The notes: generated by a model from the letters alone, not told the origin. A stretch of DNA of 64,000 nt from Tetrastigma voinierianum (GCA_016808115.1 JAEQBH010002865.1:124001-188000), one strand, 5' to 3'. Numbered from the stretch's first letter, positions 33,852 to 46,421 are shown. A program made the numbers and translations.

Positions 33852-36800
33852 AAATATATTTGATTTCCATGTTGGTTACAGTGTCAATGTTTATTTTATT
33901 AGGGTTGTTTTTGTATATTTCTTATTGGTAATCGGCTTCTATCACGACCCTTCTTTCGACCTGATATTGTTTTGGTTCAAGATTATTATAGTGGCGACAT
34001 AGCCCATCAAACTGAATTCTAGTTTTGCTTCCTTATTAGAGCTATGTCCTCACCTATGTGAAACACTATAGTCCTCCCCTCCTCGGGTCTAGTGTCTTCA
34101 TGGGCCTTATTTATCCGTAGCTAAATATAAGGTTCTATACCATTATCTCACTCAATCTCAACATGATATTCCTCGCACTTCAAGAGGGTTGTAGCACGCA
34201 ACACGCCCATTCATAAGGACACCAGCCACGGAAGATTATTTCTCTTTCCAATCGTGTTTGTAAGATCTCTATTCCGTAGTCTTCTTTCATTAGAAAAAAA
34301 AAGGATCATGCTCATCAAAAGCACAAGCCAGTTTGAGGGCCCAAAGAGAAAACAGCAAGAAGACTGAATTCCACTGTGACTCCAAGTTAAATCTGCATCT
34401 ACCTTTGAAAATCCAGCATCCCTCATTATAAGTTGAAAGACCAAAATTCTACTCAAAATTTCGTTCTATTCAAAATATCTTCTCTTTTCAATCTTCAGTC
34501 ATATTTATTCTTGCTTTTGGAGGACAGCTCTTCCTTAGCATTTTTATCCTCTGGAAACAAATTAAGATTGTGCTTTTTCCTCTTTGAAAAGCATTTAACC
34601 CTGAATATTTTAGAATCTTCTTTGATTAAAAAAATATATATTGTAGCATCTTCAATAAGCTTTTGGGTTATTAACTGACTAAGTTGGAGTCAAGTTAAAA
34701 AGGTTGCGCTTTTTCCTATCTCGAAAAGCATTTCACCTTGAATATTGTAGAATCTATAAGCTTCGGGTTATTAACCGACCAGCCGAGCTGCTTTCTTCAT
34801 AGGAAATGCACTCATGGTCGATCGCTGAAGCCTATGAGTTCCACTATCTTTACTCGGCCATGTTTAGAAATAGCCCACATAATTTTCTTTCGGTTTTCCC
34901 TTCGGTACCTTTTATAAGATAGCCTTTAATCAATATATCAATCTACTACTTATCAATATTAATAATTACAATAATGATAATGATAATCTTCGTTACAGAG
35001 AAAGAAGGAAGGATAATGTCATTACTAACCATTCACGAGAAACTTCCTTTCACTTTTACAGTTGCACATAAATATATAACTGATTACTGGATTTCTTCAT
35101 AAGAATAGCCGGTTAGTAGAAATATGATCATTTATTTTGACCTTTGTTTATCCTGACATGGATTATTGTTAATCTCATCCCTGGATAATTGGAACCTTTA
35201 GCAATGGCATTGGAGGATGAGAAATGGTCTTTAGTTCAACTACTTCTATCATCTTCCTATAGTGGACATGGCATCTCCAGCTTGAAACAGGTACTGGGTT
35301 CCATTTTCTTGCTACCGGGTTAGAGTCTCCTTAGAGAAATTGTTTTTTAAAAAGATTTTCGGTGGGGACCAGAGCCTTCATCTAGCTTATACTAGATCTG
35401 CCCATGGGGATGCCCACATTTAGATCTACACCTACCCTCACACCCAAATTGTAAAGACACAGGACTATCCCAATTAATAAGCACTTTAATTTGACCAATC
35501 CATTGTAAATTAATTGAATGTCAGGCCTGGCTCAGATGGACCCTAGGCCACCAAGTCCAATGCCACACCCATTCTGAATTGTAAATCATCATTTGGGCCT
35601 TTTGTATATTTTGGGTATGACTTTTCCAATAAAGAAACCCAAAAAAAAAGGTACATGAAGGAATTTTAAAGTTTACTCTATTAATCGTACTGCACATTTT
35701 GGTTTATATAATGTTTTTTATTTATACAGGTCAATTTCTGCACCCCATGCATCACAAATGTAGATACAAAATTCATCGGTTTCATCTCAACCTCTGACTC
35801 CGACTAGAAAAGGATTAGGGGGAAAAGTAGTACTTTGTGGAGATGACAAATACTACAAAAGCAATAATATGATAACGGGCATCTTTTGCCAACATTTTAC
35901 CGGAAAATATGACAACAAGATCCTTTTTCTAACCCTTAACTATCAATTCTAATTTAAGTGCCCAAACTCTTTAGGAGATCTCTTCTCTTATCCTATATGG
36001 TACTTTAGAAAACTGAAGGAAATTCCTATATATTTTGTATAGCAGACTCACATCCTCAGCAACTATTTCTCTACAATGGAGATTCCAAGTTGATAAGCTG
36101 CTACTTTATGAAGTACCATTATCACAATTCATAGTCAAGTTTCCAGCCTTTTTCCTAGAAAGTTACTTTTGCTAATCAATAATGTTTTAGATGACTGTGA
36201 CGTGGTCAATTTGAGATGGGCTAGTAGTTACTATCAATTTGTGATGTCAGCCAAGCCTCCTAAGGAAGGTTGTTTGTCTTAACGTGTTTTTCTAGTTTTG
36301 CCATAAAGTCATGTTATATTAACAGATGTTCTGAAGTGTTGTTCTGGAAAGGAGCAAAAGAAGGTATTTAAAGAAGACAAACCATTCAATTTTTTACCTG
36401 CTTTCAGGGGTAAGCTAAATGAATATTTTCGAGTGAAATTTCGGCCTTATGATCATGTCAATTAATATTAGTCTCATCTATGCTTTTGTATAAAGAGTAA
36501 ATATTTTAATTGATGCAATCGTCAACCAGCCCAACCCAACTATTGTCCAAAATTCATACCACATTGATTGAATTCAATGTAGTAACTTAAAATAGAAAGT
36601 AGCCCATTTACTAGCTTTTGTTTAGGAAAGTGATTTCAAGAAGGGTTTTAGAGAAACAATGTTTCAAAATTATTCCAAGATATTTGTACTGTGCTGGTTT
36701 GAAACTTAGAACATCATATTATTAAATTTAATTTATATATTTTTTTAAATTACTTGTATCATAATGCTTTATTTTTTCCTTGTCATTTCTAAAAAAATTA

Positions 36801-37340
36801 TAAAAAGATAACTTCTCTAAGAATTCAATTTTTTTAAAGTAAAAATAGAATATTGTGTATTATTTGATTCTTGTTTTTAAAACGTATTTATTATGGGAAA
36901 TAGATTAAATTTTTTTGTATTCCCAGATTATTCTACACAAATTTAAAAATAAAAAATTATATTAGCAACTCAATCACATTTGATTCCAATATAATTTATT
37001 TGGAACTTTGGTTAAAGTAAAATAAAAAACCAATATTTGCCGCTTCTTCTGGGCTTCCTCATCAACTAATGCCTTTAACTTTCAGGTTAAAGATAGCTTT
37101 CAGATTGCTACAATTAAAAGATTGCATAGAGGATATCTCACCTTACCCCAACTGAAAGAGAAAGGTATCCTTTGGTGATTTAAGAAAAAATGTCTGATAC
37201 TCTAGATGATATCAATTAAATTTTTATTGAAGAAAGATTGTGAGAGAAGGTTGTCACTAAGTGGGGTATCATTGTGGGTCTATTACCCCTGGCCACTAGT
37301 CAACGAAAATTCATTTTAGTGCACAAAGTGGGCAGAGGCT
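33852..37340. other. AT-rich region without recognised repeats
   Basis: No LTR, no long frame and no pol motif. It includes very AT-rich DNA (about 36700-37020) and the weak exon pair described separately (35204-35807). A short open piece near 36190-36292 ends in a stop and might be an exon remnant (DDCDVVNLRWASSYYQF), but I cannot assign it. This is the best place to look for host single-copy sequence. Confidence 0.4.
35204..35807 (+). CDS. Possible two-exon small gene or gene remnant (54 aa)
   Basis: Exon 1 (35204-35290) starts at ATG, with an in-frame stop at 35186, and runs 29 codons (MALEDEKWSLVQLLLSSS...) to AAACAG, followed by GTACTG. A 439 bp intron would end TTTTTTATTTATACAG at 35729, with a good pyrimidine-rich acceptor. 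Exon 2 (35730-35807) continues in the same phase for 25 codons (VNFCTPCITNVDTKF...) to TAG. Splice sites and phase agree, but both exons are short, I recognise no domain, and AT-rich introns give such matches by chance. ACCTTTAG just before the ATG could also be an acceptor, so it may be part of a longer gene remnant. Confidence 0.2.
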
Positions 37341-37893
37341 GAGGCCTCAAAAAACTTTTTTAATAGACCAAAATATTTGTGATCCACTCATTCTTAATAG
37401 TGCTACCAAGAACTATCTAGTCCTCTAATAATCCATTTAAAAAAATTTGTTTATAGACTAAACGATGTAAAGGCTATGTATAATAAAGTTGTTTTCTACT
37501 GTGTATGTAACAATTTTCAACTAAAATTGGTTTTGGTCTGATATCTCTGCAAGTGCACAAGTTATACAAGTAATAAAGTGGATTTTTAAGTCCAGATATC
37601 ATTCCCATAAGGATTGATTAGAAAATCTAAAGATCAACTAACCCTACTACTCAAGATCCTCACTATTTGAACCACTATTTTCCAGGATAGATTTAACTTT
37701 CTAAAATAAAATAAATGAAAGAAATAAAGAAATTCTAAACTATAAGGATTAAATAGTTCACTGGACTGAAATAACACTGGGAATGAAATCAGTGTTTTGA
37801 TTATCAATTTCCAAAGTTCCTCAAGAAAATACAGTCATGGACATGAACTTTGGAATTGTCCAAAAGCAGGGTAGTGTAGCCTTGGAATGCCTT
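37341..37893 (-). repeat. 3' LTR remnant of A2 including a PBS-like tail
   Basis: 37460-37893 matches 49095-49515 (R/U5 part of the 5' LTR) at high identity. The match continues past the first PBS position, through the leader block with CAAGAACTATCTAGTCC (near 37409), to the AAAACTTTTTT tract near 37350. It stops exactly where the second PBS starts in the 5' copy. This implies the true LTR end lies after the first PBS. The U3 portion is missing. Confidence 0.75.
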
Positions 37894-38029
37894 CTGAGTA
37901 ACTGCTCAAATTTATATCTTTAGCTAGACATTGCTGTAGTGTGTTTTCTTTTCAGCAATTCTTTTGATCTCTCCAAATTTAGGACTGCTCTTCATTTGGT
38001 CTTCCTCCAAGGTAATGTTTCAGCCTCTG

Positions 38030-39150
38030 ACCATTCACTTTGAACTCATCTCCATAATTGGTTTTCAATGTTATTGCTCCAAAAGGGGTAAATGCCACTA
38101 CTGTGTAAGGACCACTCCACCTTGACTTAAGTTTTCCTGGAAATAGTTTGAGCTGGGAATTGTACAGTAGGACAAACTCTCATACTCTGAACTCTTTCCA
38201 AAGAATCTTTTGATCATGCCACTTTTTGGTTTTATCTTTATAGATCCTAGCATTGTCATAGGCTTCATTTCTAAGCTCTTCCAGTTCATTCATTTGAAGT
38301 AGCCTCTTTTCCTTAACAGCTTGGAAATCAAAGTTCAGCTTCTTGATTTCCCACATTGCCTTAAATTCAAGCTTAAAAGGGAGATGACAAGGTTTTCCAA
38401 ATACTAACCTGTACGGGGACATTCTAATAGAAAATTTATAAGCAGTCCTGTAAGCCCACAATGTATCATCTAACTTGACTAACCAGTCTTTCCTGCTTGT
38501 GTTTACTGTCTTTTCCAATATATTCTTTATCTCCCCATTGGATATTTTTGCTTGCCTATTTGACTGAGGGTGATAAGCCAATCTCATAACATGTTTGACT
38601 ACATATCTGTTCATGAGTTTTGCAAACAGTTTGTTTGAAAAATGGCTTCCCTCCTCACTAATGATTGTCCTTGGGGCTCAAAATCTGCTTAAGATATTTC
38701 TTTAAATAAACCCCACCATTGTGTTTACATCATTTCTTGGACAAGCTATAGCTTCCACCCATTTGGATACATAGTCCACAACTAGGAGAATGTACTGATT
38801 TACAAATGAAGGTGGGAAAGGTCCTATGAAGTCTATCCCCCATACATAAAAAATCTCCACCACCAGGATTCCTTGTAGAGGCTTCTCATTTCTTGTGTTT
38901 ATGTTGCCTATTCTCTGGAATTTATCATAATGTTTAACCAATTTAGAATAGTCTCTGAATAAGGTAGGCCAGTAAAATCCTGATTGGAGAATTTTTTGGG
39001 TTGTTCTGTCTCCTGTAAAGTGTCCTCGATATGGTGATGCATGACATTTATTAATAATTTCACCTTGCTCATCTTCTGGTACACATCTTCTTATGATATG
39101 ATCTACCCCTCTTCTAAACAACAGTGGGTCATCCCATATATAAACTTTGG
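38030..39150 (-). pseudogene. Athila A2 integrase
   Basis: Frame 39121-38702 encodes the N-terminal zinc domain and the start of the core: IIRRCVPEDEQ, HASPYRGHFTGDRTTQ, then IDFIGPF with the first Asp and VVDYVSKWVEAIACPRND. Frame 38614-38180 gives [17 protein letters not shown] and the C-terminal part ([17 protein letters not shown]). In the zinc domain the Cys pair is lost (HYDKFQ instead of CDxCQ), and the final acidic position in GQAE reads Lys (RQAK). The two frames are separated by a frameshift between 38615 and 38700. It is likely inactive, though readable. Confidence 0.9.
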
Positions 39151-39159
39151 CATCAGTTC

Positions 39160-39640
39160 TTAACTTTCTTTTCTATTGGTAGCTGAATTCTAGTTGCATG
39201 ATTCCATAAGCTAAGTAATTAACAATATCAGCATACCAAGGTAATTGGACTAATAGCTGAAAAAGCTACTCATCAGGGAAATTTTCTTCTATCTTAGTCC
39301 CTCTTTCTTCTTCAATAAGCTTTTCTAATCTTGACAAGTTATCACCTATCACATTGTCACTCCCCTTCCTGTCCTTAATTTCTAAATCAAATTCTTGCAG
39401 TAGTAATGCCCACCTGATTAGTCTTGGTTTGACATCTTTCTTTGCCATTAGATACTTAATTGATGTATGATCAATGTGTATGATGACATGGGACCCCAAT
39501 ATATATGGTCTAAAATTTTCACAAGCTAAACACCATTGCCAAGATTCCTTCGTAGTTGAGCACCTCTCTTTCAGGCCTCATTGAAGGGTTTTTCGCATAA
39601 GATATTGCTCTGAAAATTTTCTCTGTTCTTTGTCCAAACA
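39160..39640 (-). pseudogene. Athila A2 RNase H
   Basis: Frame 39499-39266 encodes [20 protein letters not shown], then [18 protein letters not shown] and the DNLSRLEK end (usually DHLSRLE). Upstream pieces near 39540-39640 are frameshifted (a VFGQ-type region at about 39640 and a FNEAQ-like region at about 39590 are only partly readable). Its downstream end is an LEFSY-like stretch near 39185, the same motif at which A1 was split by its solo LTR. Confidence 0.85.
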
Positions 39641-40640
39641 TTGCTCCCATTGCATAGTCATTGTCATCACACATGATTTAAATGTTTTTGTTCCAGTCTG
39701 GTATTGCCTTGATGGGAGCTATAACCAATCTAGATTTTATTTCTTCAAATGCAGACCTGCACGATTCATCAAAATAAAATTTGATATCCTTCTCTAGCAG
39801 TTTGCATAATGGTTTTGAAATTTTTGAGAAATCTTTTGTAAAATCCTGCAAGTCCCAAAGAACTTATGATCCCCTTGATTGTAGTAGGTGGCATTGGAGT
39901 TTCAATTATAGAAACCTTTCTTGGTCAACTTCAAGTCCAGCTGTAGAAATTTTATGTCCTAAGACAATGCCTTCATTTACCATAAAATGACAATTTTCCC
40001 AATTAAGAGCTAAATTCTTGTCTTGGCACTTCTGAAGTACAATTTCCAAGTTGTGCATGCAGTGCTCAAAACTGGATCCATACACTGAAAAGTCATTCAT
40101 GAAGATCTCCCTAGCTTCCTCAATCAAATATGAAAAGATGGACGTCATACACCTTTGAAAAGTTGCAAGAGCATTACACAGTCCAAATGACATCCTTCTA
40201 AAAGCAAAGGTGCCATAAAGACATGTGAAGGTAGTTTTCTCCTAGTCCTTAGGAGCTTTGGAAATTTGATTATATCCTGAATATCCATCAAGAAAACAGA
40301 AATGGGAGTGTCCTTCCAACCTATCCAGCATTTGATCAATAAAAGGCAAAGGATAACGATCATTTATGGTGGCAGTATTCAATTTTCTGTAATCTATGCA
40401 GACCCTCCATCCTGTCATAGTTCTTGTTGGAATCAATTCATTCTTCTCATTTCTAATGACCATTAATCCACCCTTCTTGGGAACTACATGAGCCGAGCTC
40501 ACCCAAGGGCTGTCTGAGATTGCATAAATGAATCCTGCATTTAGCCATTTCAATACTTCTTTTCTGACATCTTTCATAATTGGATTCAATCTTCTCTGAT
40601 GTTCTATTGATGTTTTTTCATTTTCCTCTAAGAGGAAAGA
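39641..40640 (-). pseudogene. Athila A2 reverse transcriptase
   Basis: Two frames (40589-40242 and 40193-39906) cover nearly the whole domain: RKEVLKWLNAGFIYAISDS, VVPKKGG, then ELIPTRTMTGWRVCIDYRKL, FLDGYSGYNQI, SFGLCNALATFQRCM, and the catalytic box EIFMNDFSVYG. The box normally reads MDDF, and Asp to Asn at the first position should abolish activity. A single stop (in the PKD-stop-E context near 40240) and a frameshift separate the frames. It is the best-preserved coding segment in the window. Confidence 0.93.
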
Positions 40641-41189
40641 GACCGATTTTTAACCTTCCACCGACTGCATAAATTGCTTTGCAATTTCTAAGAATCTCTA
40701 TCGCTTCTACTCTACAGGTCAAGTTAGCTGATATGATCACTGGTTTTGATTTTTTAGCTTCTAAGAAGACATACTTCAAATGTTTGGGAAATTCCTTAGA
40801 ATTAACCCCTAAGAGCTTGTTTCTACTTCTTGTACCTTCCCCTCACAACTACTTGATTTTTCTGTAATGTCTTCATTTAGATTGAGTACTGTTTCTTTAA
40901 ATTCAAAACTGGAATTCAGAAATTCAACATCAAGATCCTTAGTATACTAGAAATTAATCTCATTCTCATTCATTGAACTTTGAATCTTACAATCATATTT
41001 CAGTTTAGAACTGATGGGAATTATTGTTTCTACAATCTTACAATCAGCATTATCAAATTTCGGTTGTTTCAAGTTCTGATTTAGATTGAAGTGTATTGCC
41101 TACTTCTCGACTCCCGAGTGAGCTCTCCTTCGAGATCAATCAAGGCCGGCCCAAAGTGGTAAGGAGCGTCACCAACAGCAGTGGAACTT

Positions 41190-41450
41190 GTTTATCTTCT
41201 TCTATGTTGATTACCACAAAGTCCATAGGGAAAATAATTTTTCCCACCTTGATCAGTACATCTTCAAGGATTTCCTCTGGTTGAGCTAAAGTTCTGTCTG
41301 CCATCTATAAGGTCATGGCTATGGGAGTATGCTCCTCCAAACTAAGTCTCTTTACTACAGATAGTGGCATCAGGTTAATGCTTGCTCCGGAATCACATAA
41401 TGCTTTACCCATTTCAAGTTCCTTTATGAGGTGGAATGGTGAGCCGCCAG
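41190..41450 (-). pseudogene. Athila A2 aspartic protease
   Basis: The minus strand near 41405-41320 reads LCDSGASINLMPLSVVKRLS, an intact Asp-Ser-Gly retropepsin site. A MADRTLAQPEE-like block lies near 41300 and a DVLIKVGKIIFPMDFVV block near 41250. Frameshifts interrupt the flanks, so no long frame shows. The region 40641-41190 between protease and RT is a degenerate linker. Confidence 0.8.
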
Positions 41451-42750
41451 ATCTGCATCTTCAAGTGGCAAACTCTTCGACCAATGCACCGTAGTCGTTT
41501 GGTCGTGCTCACCACTCATTCTTCAACAAATTTCTTCTTCTTGCTTAGTATATCCTTCATGAACTTGGCATAATGATGAACTAATGCCTCAGCAAAAGGA
41601 ATATTTATCTCTATCTTCTTAAACACATTCAAGAATTTAGACAATTGCTCCTCCATCTTCGATTTTTACAGCCTATGAGGGAATGGAATAGGAGGCTTAT
41701 AGGCTTGCACCTCCCCTTTCTTTTTCAAGTCACCCTCTTAACCGGTGTTCTCTTGGTCGGCGACTCCCTTTTAATTTTCTTCTCTTCAATCATTCTTGAA
41801 TTGTCCATCTTGGTTTCTTCTTCGCTTCTTCAGTTTCTTTCTTAGTCATCCTCTTCTCATATTCTTTTTCTTTTTTGTAGTTCTCTGCCACTCCTGAGAG
41901 TAATTTCCATATAGTCTTTGGAATTCTTCTTGATGTCACTAAGGAAAGAATCTCTAGACTAATTTTGCATATTCAGGGCCAGTTGCCCTACTTGAACCTC
42001 CAGATCTTCAGAGATGCATTAAGATTGGTCCCCAAACATAGTTGTGTGCCCTGAATGTCGCTAGCTCAAGAAACTTTGCTCATGTATGCTCAATCTGGGC
42101 TGTTTCACCCAAGAAGCTCAACATCTACTCATCAAAAGACTGGGACCTTCTTTGGCCTTTGTTTTCAACTCTTTGGCTGCCTTGCTGTCGATATCCTTGG
42201 AAACCATGTGGAGCATACTACTATTGAAATTTAGTGACTACTGACCAGAAGTCCACTCCATATGAGAAGTTCTCATGGTTTCTCAATGTTGGTGTGCAGT
42301 GGGTTGGAAGATTGGTTTTGGGCTTAAAGTTGTAGCTCCTGTTGCCATTGACAAACTAAGCTTCCACCACTTGATAGGGACCCTCATGAGAAAGTCCCTC
42401 ATCAGCTATGCTCTTTTGCTCTCCTCCTTCCTCTATTCCCATTGCATTAGCTGAATGGCTTATTCTTTCATAATTCTTCATTTTGCTCATCAATGCATCC
42501 AACTTTGCTTCTATTGCTGACATCTTGTTTAACTCTATGATACCACCTACTCTCAGTCTACTGTTGCTCCCTAAAGTCTCCGATGGAGCTCTATAATTTC
42601 TCTTGGCCAAATCCTCAATAAGTTGGTTGGCCTCTTTAGCACTCTTCCTCTTAAATGCTCCATAGCAGGCTGCATCAATTATACCCTTCGAATAATAGTT
42701 CATTTCATGATAGAAGATATCTATCTGGGTGATCTGATCAATCCCATGCA
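41451..42750 (-). pseudogene. Athila A2 gag, C-terminal part
   Basis: Frame 42751-42356 encodes MHGIDQITQIDIFYHEMNYY, a conserved Athila gag block, followed by IDAACYGAFKRKSAKEANQL and ending near GLSHEGPYQVVEA. From 42300 down to 41450 the frame is degenerate; a Lys/Glu-rich stretch on this strand corresponds to the usual charged linker before protease. The N-terminal part of the same gag lies beyond the solo LTR at 46422-47035. Confidence 0.85.
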
Positions 42751-42755
42751 TAGGG
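42751..42755. repeat. Target site duplication TAGGG (left copy)
   Basis: Immediately precedes TGTCACACC at 42756 and is repeated exactly at 46417-46421. Confidence 0.92.
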
Positions 42756-45700
42756 TGTCACACCCCGAATCCCGACCCGACCCGATTTGTCGATCTCGAA
42801 CTGTTTTCCGGACACGGTGACTCAGGATCGAAATTTCGACCTGAAATTTTTTTATTTTTTATTTTTTTAAAGCTAACTCCGGGCACTTGTGGGTTGCGGC
42901 CCATGACTATAACAGAATCAAAAGAACTACCACCAGAGTGGTGTCCATCAAAATCTATACACATATACTGAGTCCCATTTACAAATACAAAACTGTACTT
43001 TTACAATTACCAATCAGAGCACGGAACCTACATGTAGTGAACCCTTACAAGTGTGTTGGCCCAACTGTATGCGGATGTTTGCTGATGTCTTCTCCTGTAC
43101 CTACACGGGATTAGAACCCGTGCTAAGCTTTACGCTTAGTGGGAAACATTTATACAGAAACACATGCATTTACACAATTATAATAAGTGTATAACCATAA
43201 CAGATATCAGAAATTTCATGCATTCCAATCATGGACTTACATAATTACTTATGCTTATCACAAGCTTATGTTCATACAGGACTCCCATAGGAGTTACAGA
43301 ACTTATGCTTATGCTACGGAGTTTAAACTTATTCGGAGCACATACTTGTCTTACGGAACTTATACTAGTCTTGATAACTTATAATCGTCTTTTACTGAAC
43401 TATAACGGGGTCTTACGGATACGGGAGTACTCGTAGGTACTACAGAACTTGTACTTATTTATTGATACAAGAGTACCCGTAGGTACTACTGGACTTATAC
43501 TTACTTTATCGATACGAGAGTACCCGTAAGTACTACTGAACTTGATTAGATACAAGAGTATCCGTAGATACTACATAACTTAATAAGATACGTATTAACT
43601 TAATCAAATATAGAGTACCAAGAGGTACTACGTAACTTAATCGTGAGGCGCATTAACTTAATCCAATACAGGAGTACCATTAAGTACGACAGAACTTAAT
43701 TAAATACAAGAGTATCCGTAGGTACTACGGAACTTAATCAGATACAGGACTTAATCAGAAACGGAACTTATTCAAATACAGGAGTACCCGTAGGTACTTC
43801 AGACTTATACCAAGACATGAGTTAATCAGAAACAGAACTTATTCAGATACCGGAGTACCCGTAGGTACTTCATAACTTAATCAGATATAGGACATAACTT
43901 ATTCGTATTCGTGGAATACCAGAGGTACTACGTAATCCGATTAGAGACAGACTTATTCAGATAATCGGACTTATCGTATACGTGAGTACCAGAGGTACTA
44001 CAGATTTATCCAGATACGTGACTTATCGTATACAAGAGCACCCGTAGGTACTACGTAACCCAATCGTGAGACAGGACTTAATCGCAGACGTGACTTAATC
44101 AAGAGACAGACTTAATCGAGATAGGAGTACCCACAGGTACTACGTAACTAAATCGCAGACGTAATCGTAACTTAATTAAATACAGATACCCGTAGGCACT
44201 ACGTAACTTATTTTCCGATACTGAGTACCCGTAGGTACTACGTAAATTAATCGATACAGGAGTACCCGTGAGGGTACTACATCTTAATCAAAGGCAAGAG
44301 TTAATCGTAAACGTAACTTATTCGTGATACAGACTTATCGTATACAGGAGTACTCAGAGGTACTACAGACTTTAATCAACACAGAGTACCTCGGGAGGTA
44401 CTACAGAACTTAATCAGATACAAGAGTACCCTTAGGTACTACAGGACTTATTCAGATACAGGACAGAACTTATTCAGATACAGACTAACTTATTCGCATA
44501 CGTGATCTGAACTTATTCAAATACAAAGATCTTAACTTATTTAGATACGTGAGTACCCGTAGGGGTACTACGTAACTTTATTCGTGAGACAGGAGTACCC
44601 GTAGGTACTACAGACTTATCAGGATACGTGAGCACCCGAGGTACTACAGACGTATCAAATAATGCTCGTATCTTTACTCTATTCTTTATCTTGTCTTATC
44701 ATATGTCCGTTCGACCAACTGCACTAATTATAAGAAATGAGACGCAGCATAATAAGTACCGGCTGGGTACGACATAAAGATTGGGTGCCATAGCACCAGC
44801 AGGAGTACCGGCATCGAACAGGAGGTCAGAGCACTAATCAGATGTGGAGTGCCAGAAAATCGTGAGTACCGAGGTATTAATCAGAGTGCTGAGCACTAAT
44901 CGACGTCCACTCATTCATTTTTGGTCCTAGGTAGTCTTATGATCATATATCTTTCATATATTCTTGTTCCTCTATGAATTATCTTTACTCAGAAATTGGA
45001 ATCATTCCAATCGGATCATCTAAACTCAAGTTATGGCATTTTCATGCCACCTAGTCGGTTTACCGATTTTACACTCGGGACTGTTTGTATTACTCATTTT
45101 TCCGGGGTCTTAACTTCATATTTTGACACTATGTACTCATACTCCTTTAAATCTAAGGTTCTAAGGGTTCTATTCCAACTGGAATCACCCACCCGAGCAA
45201 TCTGAACTCAAGTTACGTCCGAACAACCCGGACTACTCCATATGTTCAAGACCGGATGGCAGGAATCGCTGCACATACTCACTTTGAGTGGATTTTTCGA
45301 CCACTTAGAGTCAGAATTTGACGATACCTTTTCTTTAAGTTTGGTTTTCCTTGAAGTCTATTTTACATAGCCACTTGAATCACTCAAATTGGATAAGAAA
45401 TGAGGAAGTTATGGCCAAAATACGAAAACTGGTCGAAATCGAAAGCAGAACAGTTGTACGGAGACATGTCTAACATGTACCGCATAGTCAGCCAAAACGA
45501 CCGTAACCTGAATCAGACCGGTACATGTCTGCTGTACCGGTACATGTCACCCGAAATACCCAAAATGTGTGTTTTTCTCCCATTTTTTCCATACTTTTGA
45601 ACCCCAATAAACTCTATACCTCATAAACACTTCAAACACACATCAAAACCATTTCTAATTCACCTTGGAATCTCTTTTCTATTCAATTCCTCCTTCAATA

Positions 45701-46416
45701 TTTCATCTTAACCAAAGACTTATCATGAATTACTTCAAACCCATTCTAATACGGGTTATAACTCATACACAAATCAAACTCAAGGATTTAGATTTATTCT
45801 AAACCCTAATTCAATTACTCTAATTAACTATGAATTCATCCTCAAAGAGGATTTCATGAGCTTCTGCACATATGCAGTTTTACCCACCTTACTTGCCATC
45901 ATTTTGGTTAAGATGAAACCCTAGCAAAACCCTAGATTCAAGTAAGATTATAACCATCAAAGCATGGAAATTCATACATAATCTCTAGAATCCATACATA
46001 AATTCAGTTTCCACACCTTTTACTTGATCTTGGCTTGAATCCTCCTTCTTCCCTCTTCTTCCTTCTTCTTTCTCTACGGGTTCTCTCCCAATTTGAGACC
46101 AAATTGGTCTTAAATCCCATGGATTTGATAAGGCCATGTTTGCCTCAAATAAAACCCATTTTGGGTTAACTTTCTTATTTGCAAAATAGTCCTTCAATTC
46201 TGGGCCATTTATAGTTCAATTTCCTTTATCAGATTCCGCCTCACTTTTTCACATTAGGACTTTAAGCTCTCGACCACCATAAATCGTCCTTAAGTTTGTA
46301 ACTTTCCGGGTCTCTTGTTTCCTTGTTTCGCATTTAACTCACGAAACATTCAAATTAGGCTTACAAAATACCCTAAACATGTCGAAAACGACTAGGGTAT
46401 ATTTCGGGGTGTTACA
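42756..46416 (-). mobile_element. Solo LTR of a chromovirus-like family inserted in A2 gag
   Basis: The 3661 bp unit reads TGTAACACCCCG...GGTGTGACA on the minus strand and is flanked by perfect TAGGG duplications. Its start is similar to the LTR at 60379 (both carry an ATACCCTAGT(A/C)GTTTT block and ATGTTTAGGGTA). A TATA-like CTATAAAT lies near 46205 (minus), and a GAAGAAGG-rich tract (about 46030-46075) recalls the Tekay LTR leader. About 1.3 kb of its interior is an array of GTACC/GGTAC palindromes. No internal coding region, so it is a recombined solo LTR. Confidence 0.94.
43400..44660. repeat. Array of GAGTACCCGTAGGTACT palindromes in the solo LTR
   Basis: About 22 copies of AGTACC-CGTA-GGTACT (6 bp arms around 4 bp), for example near 43470, 43517, 43782, 43853, 44222, 44261, 44424, 44590. 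They are separated by 20-70 bp of AACTTAATCAGATACAG-like text. Variants include AGTACTCGTAGGTACT and AGTATCCGTAGATACT; the last is compensatory (both arms changed to keep pairing). Confidence 0.88.
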
Positions 46417-46421
46417 TAGGG
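46417..46421. repeat. Target site duplication TAGGG (right copy)
   Basis: Exact repeat of 42751-42755 on the far side of the solo LTR. Confidence 0.92.

Noticed and set aside
32130..37340. Several other exon-like short frames (for example near 32780 and 36190)
   Set aside because: Each is under 35 codons, without consistent splice phase to a neighbour; not strong enough to list as genes.
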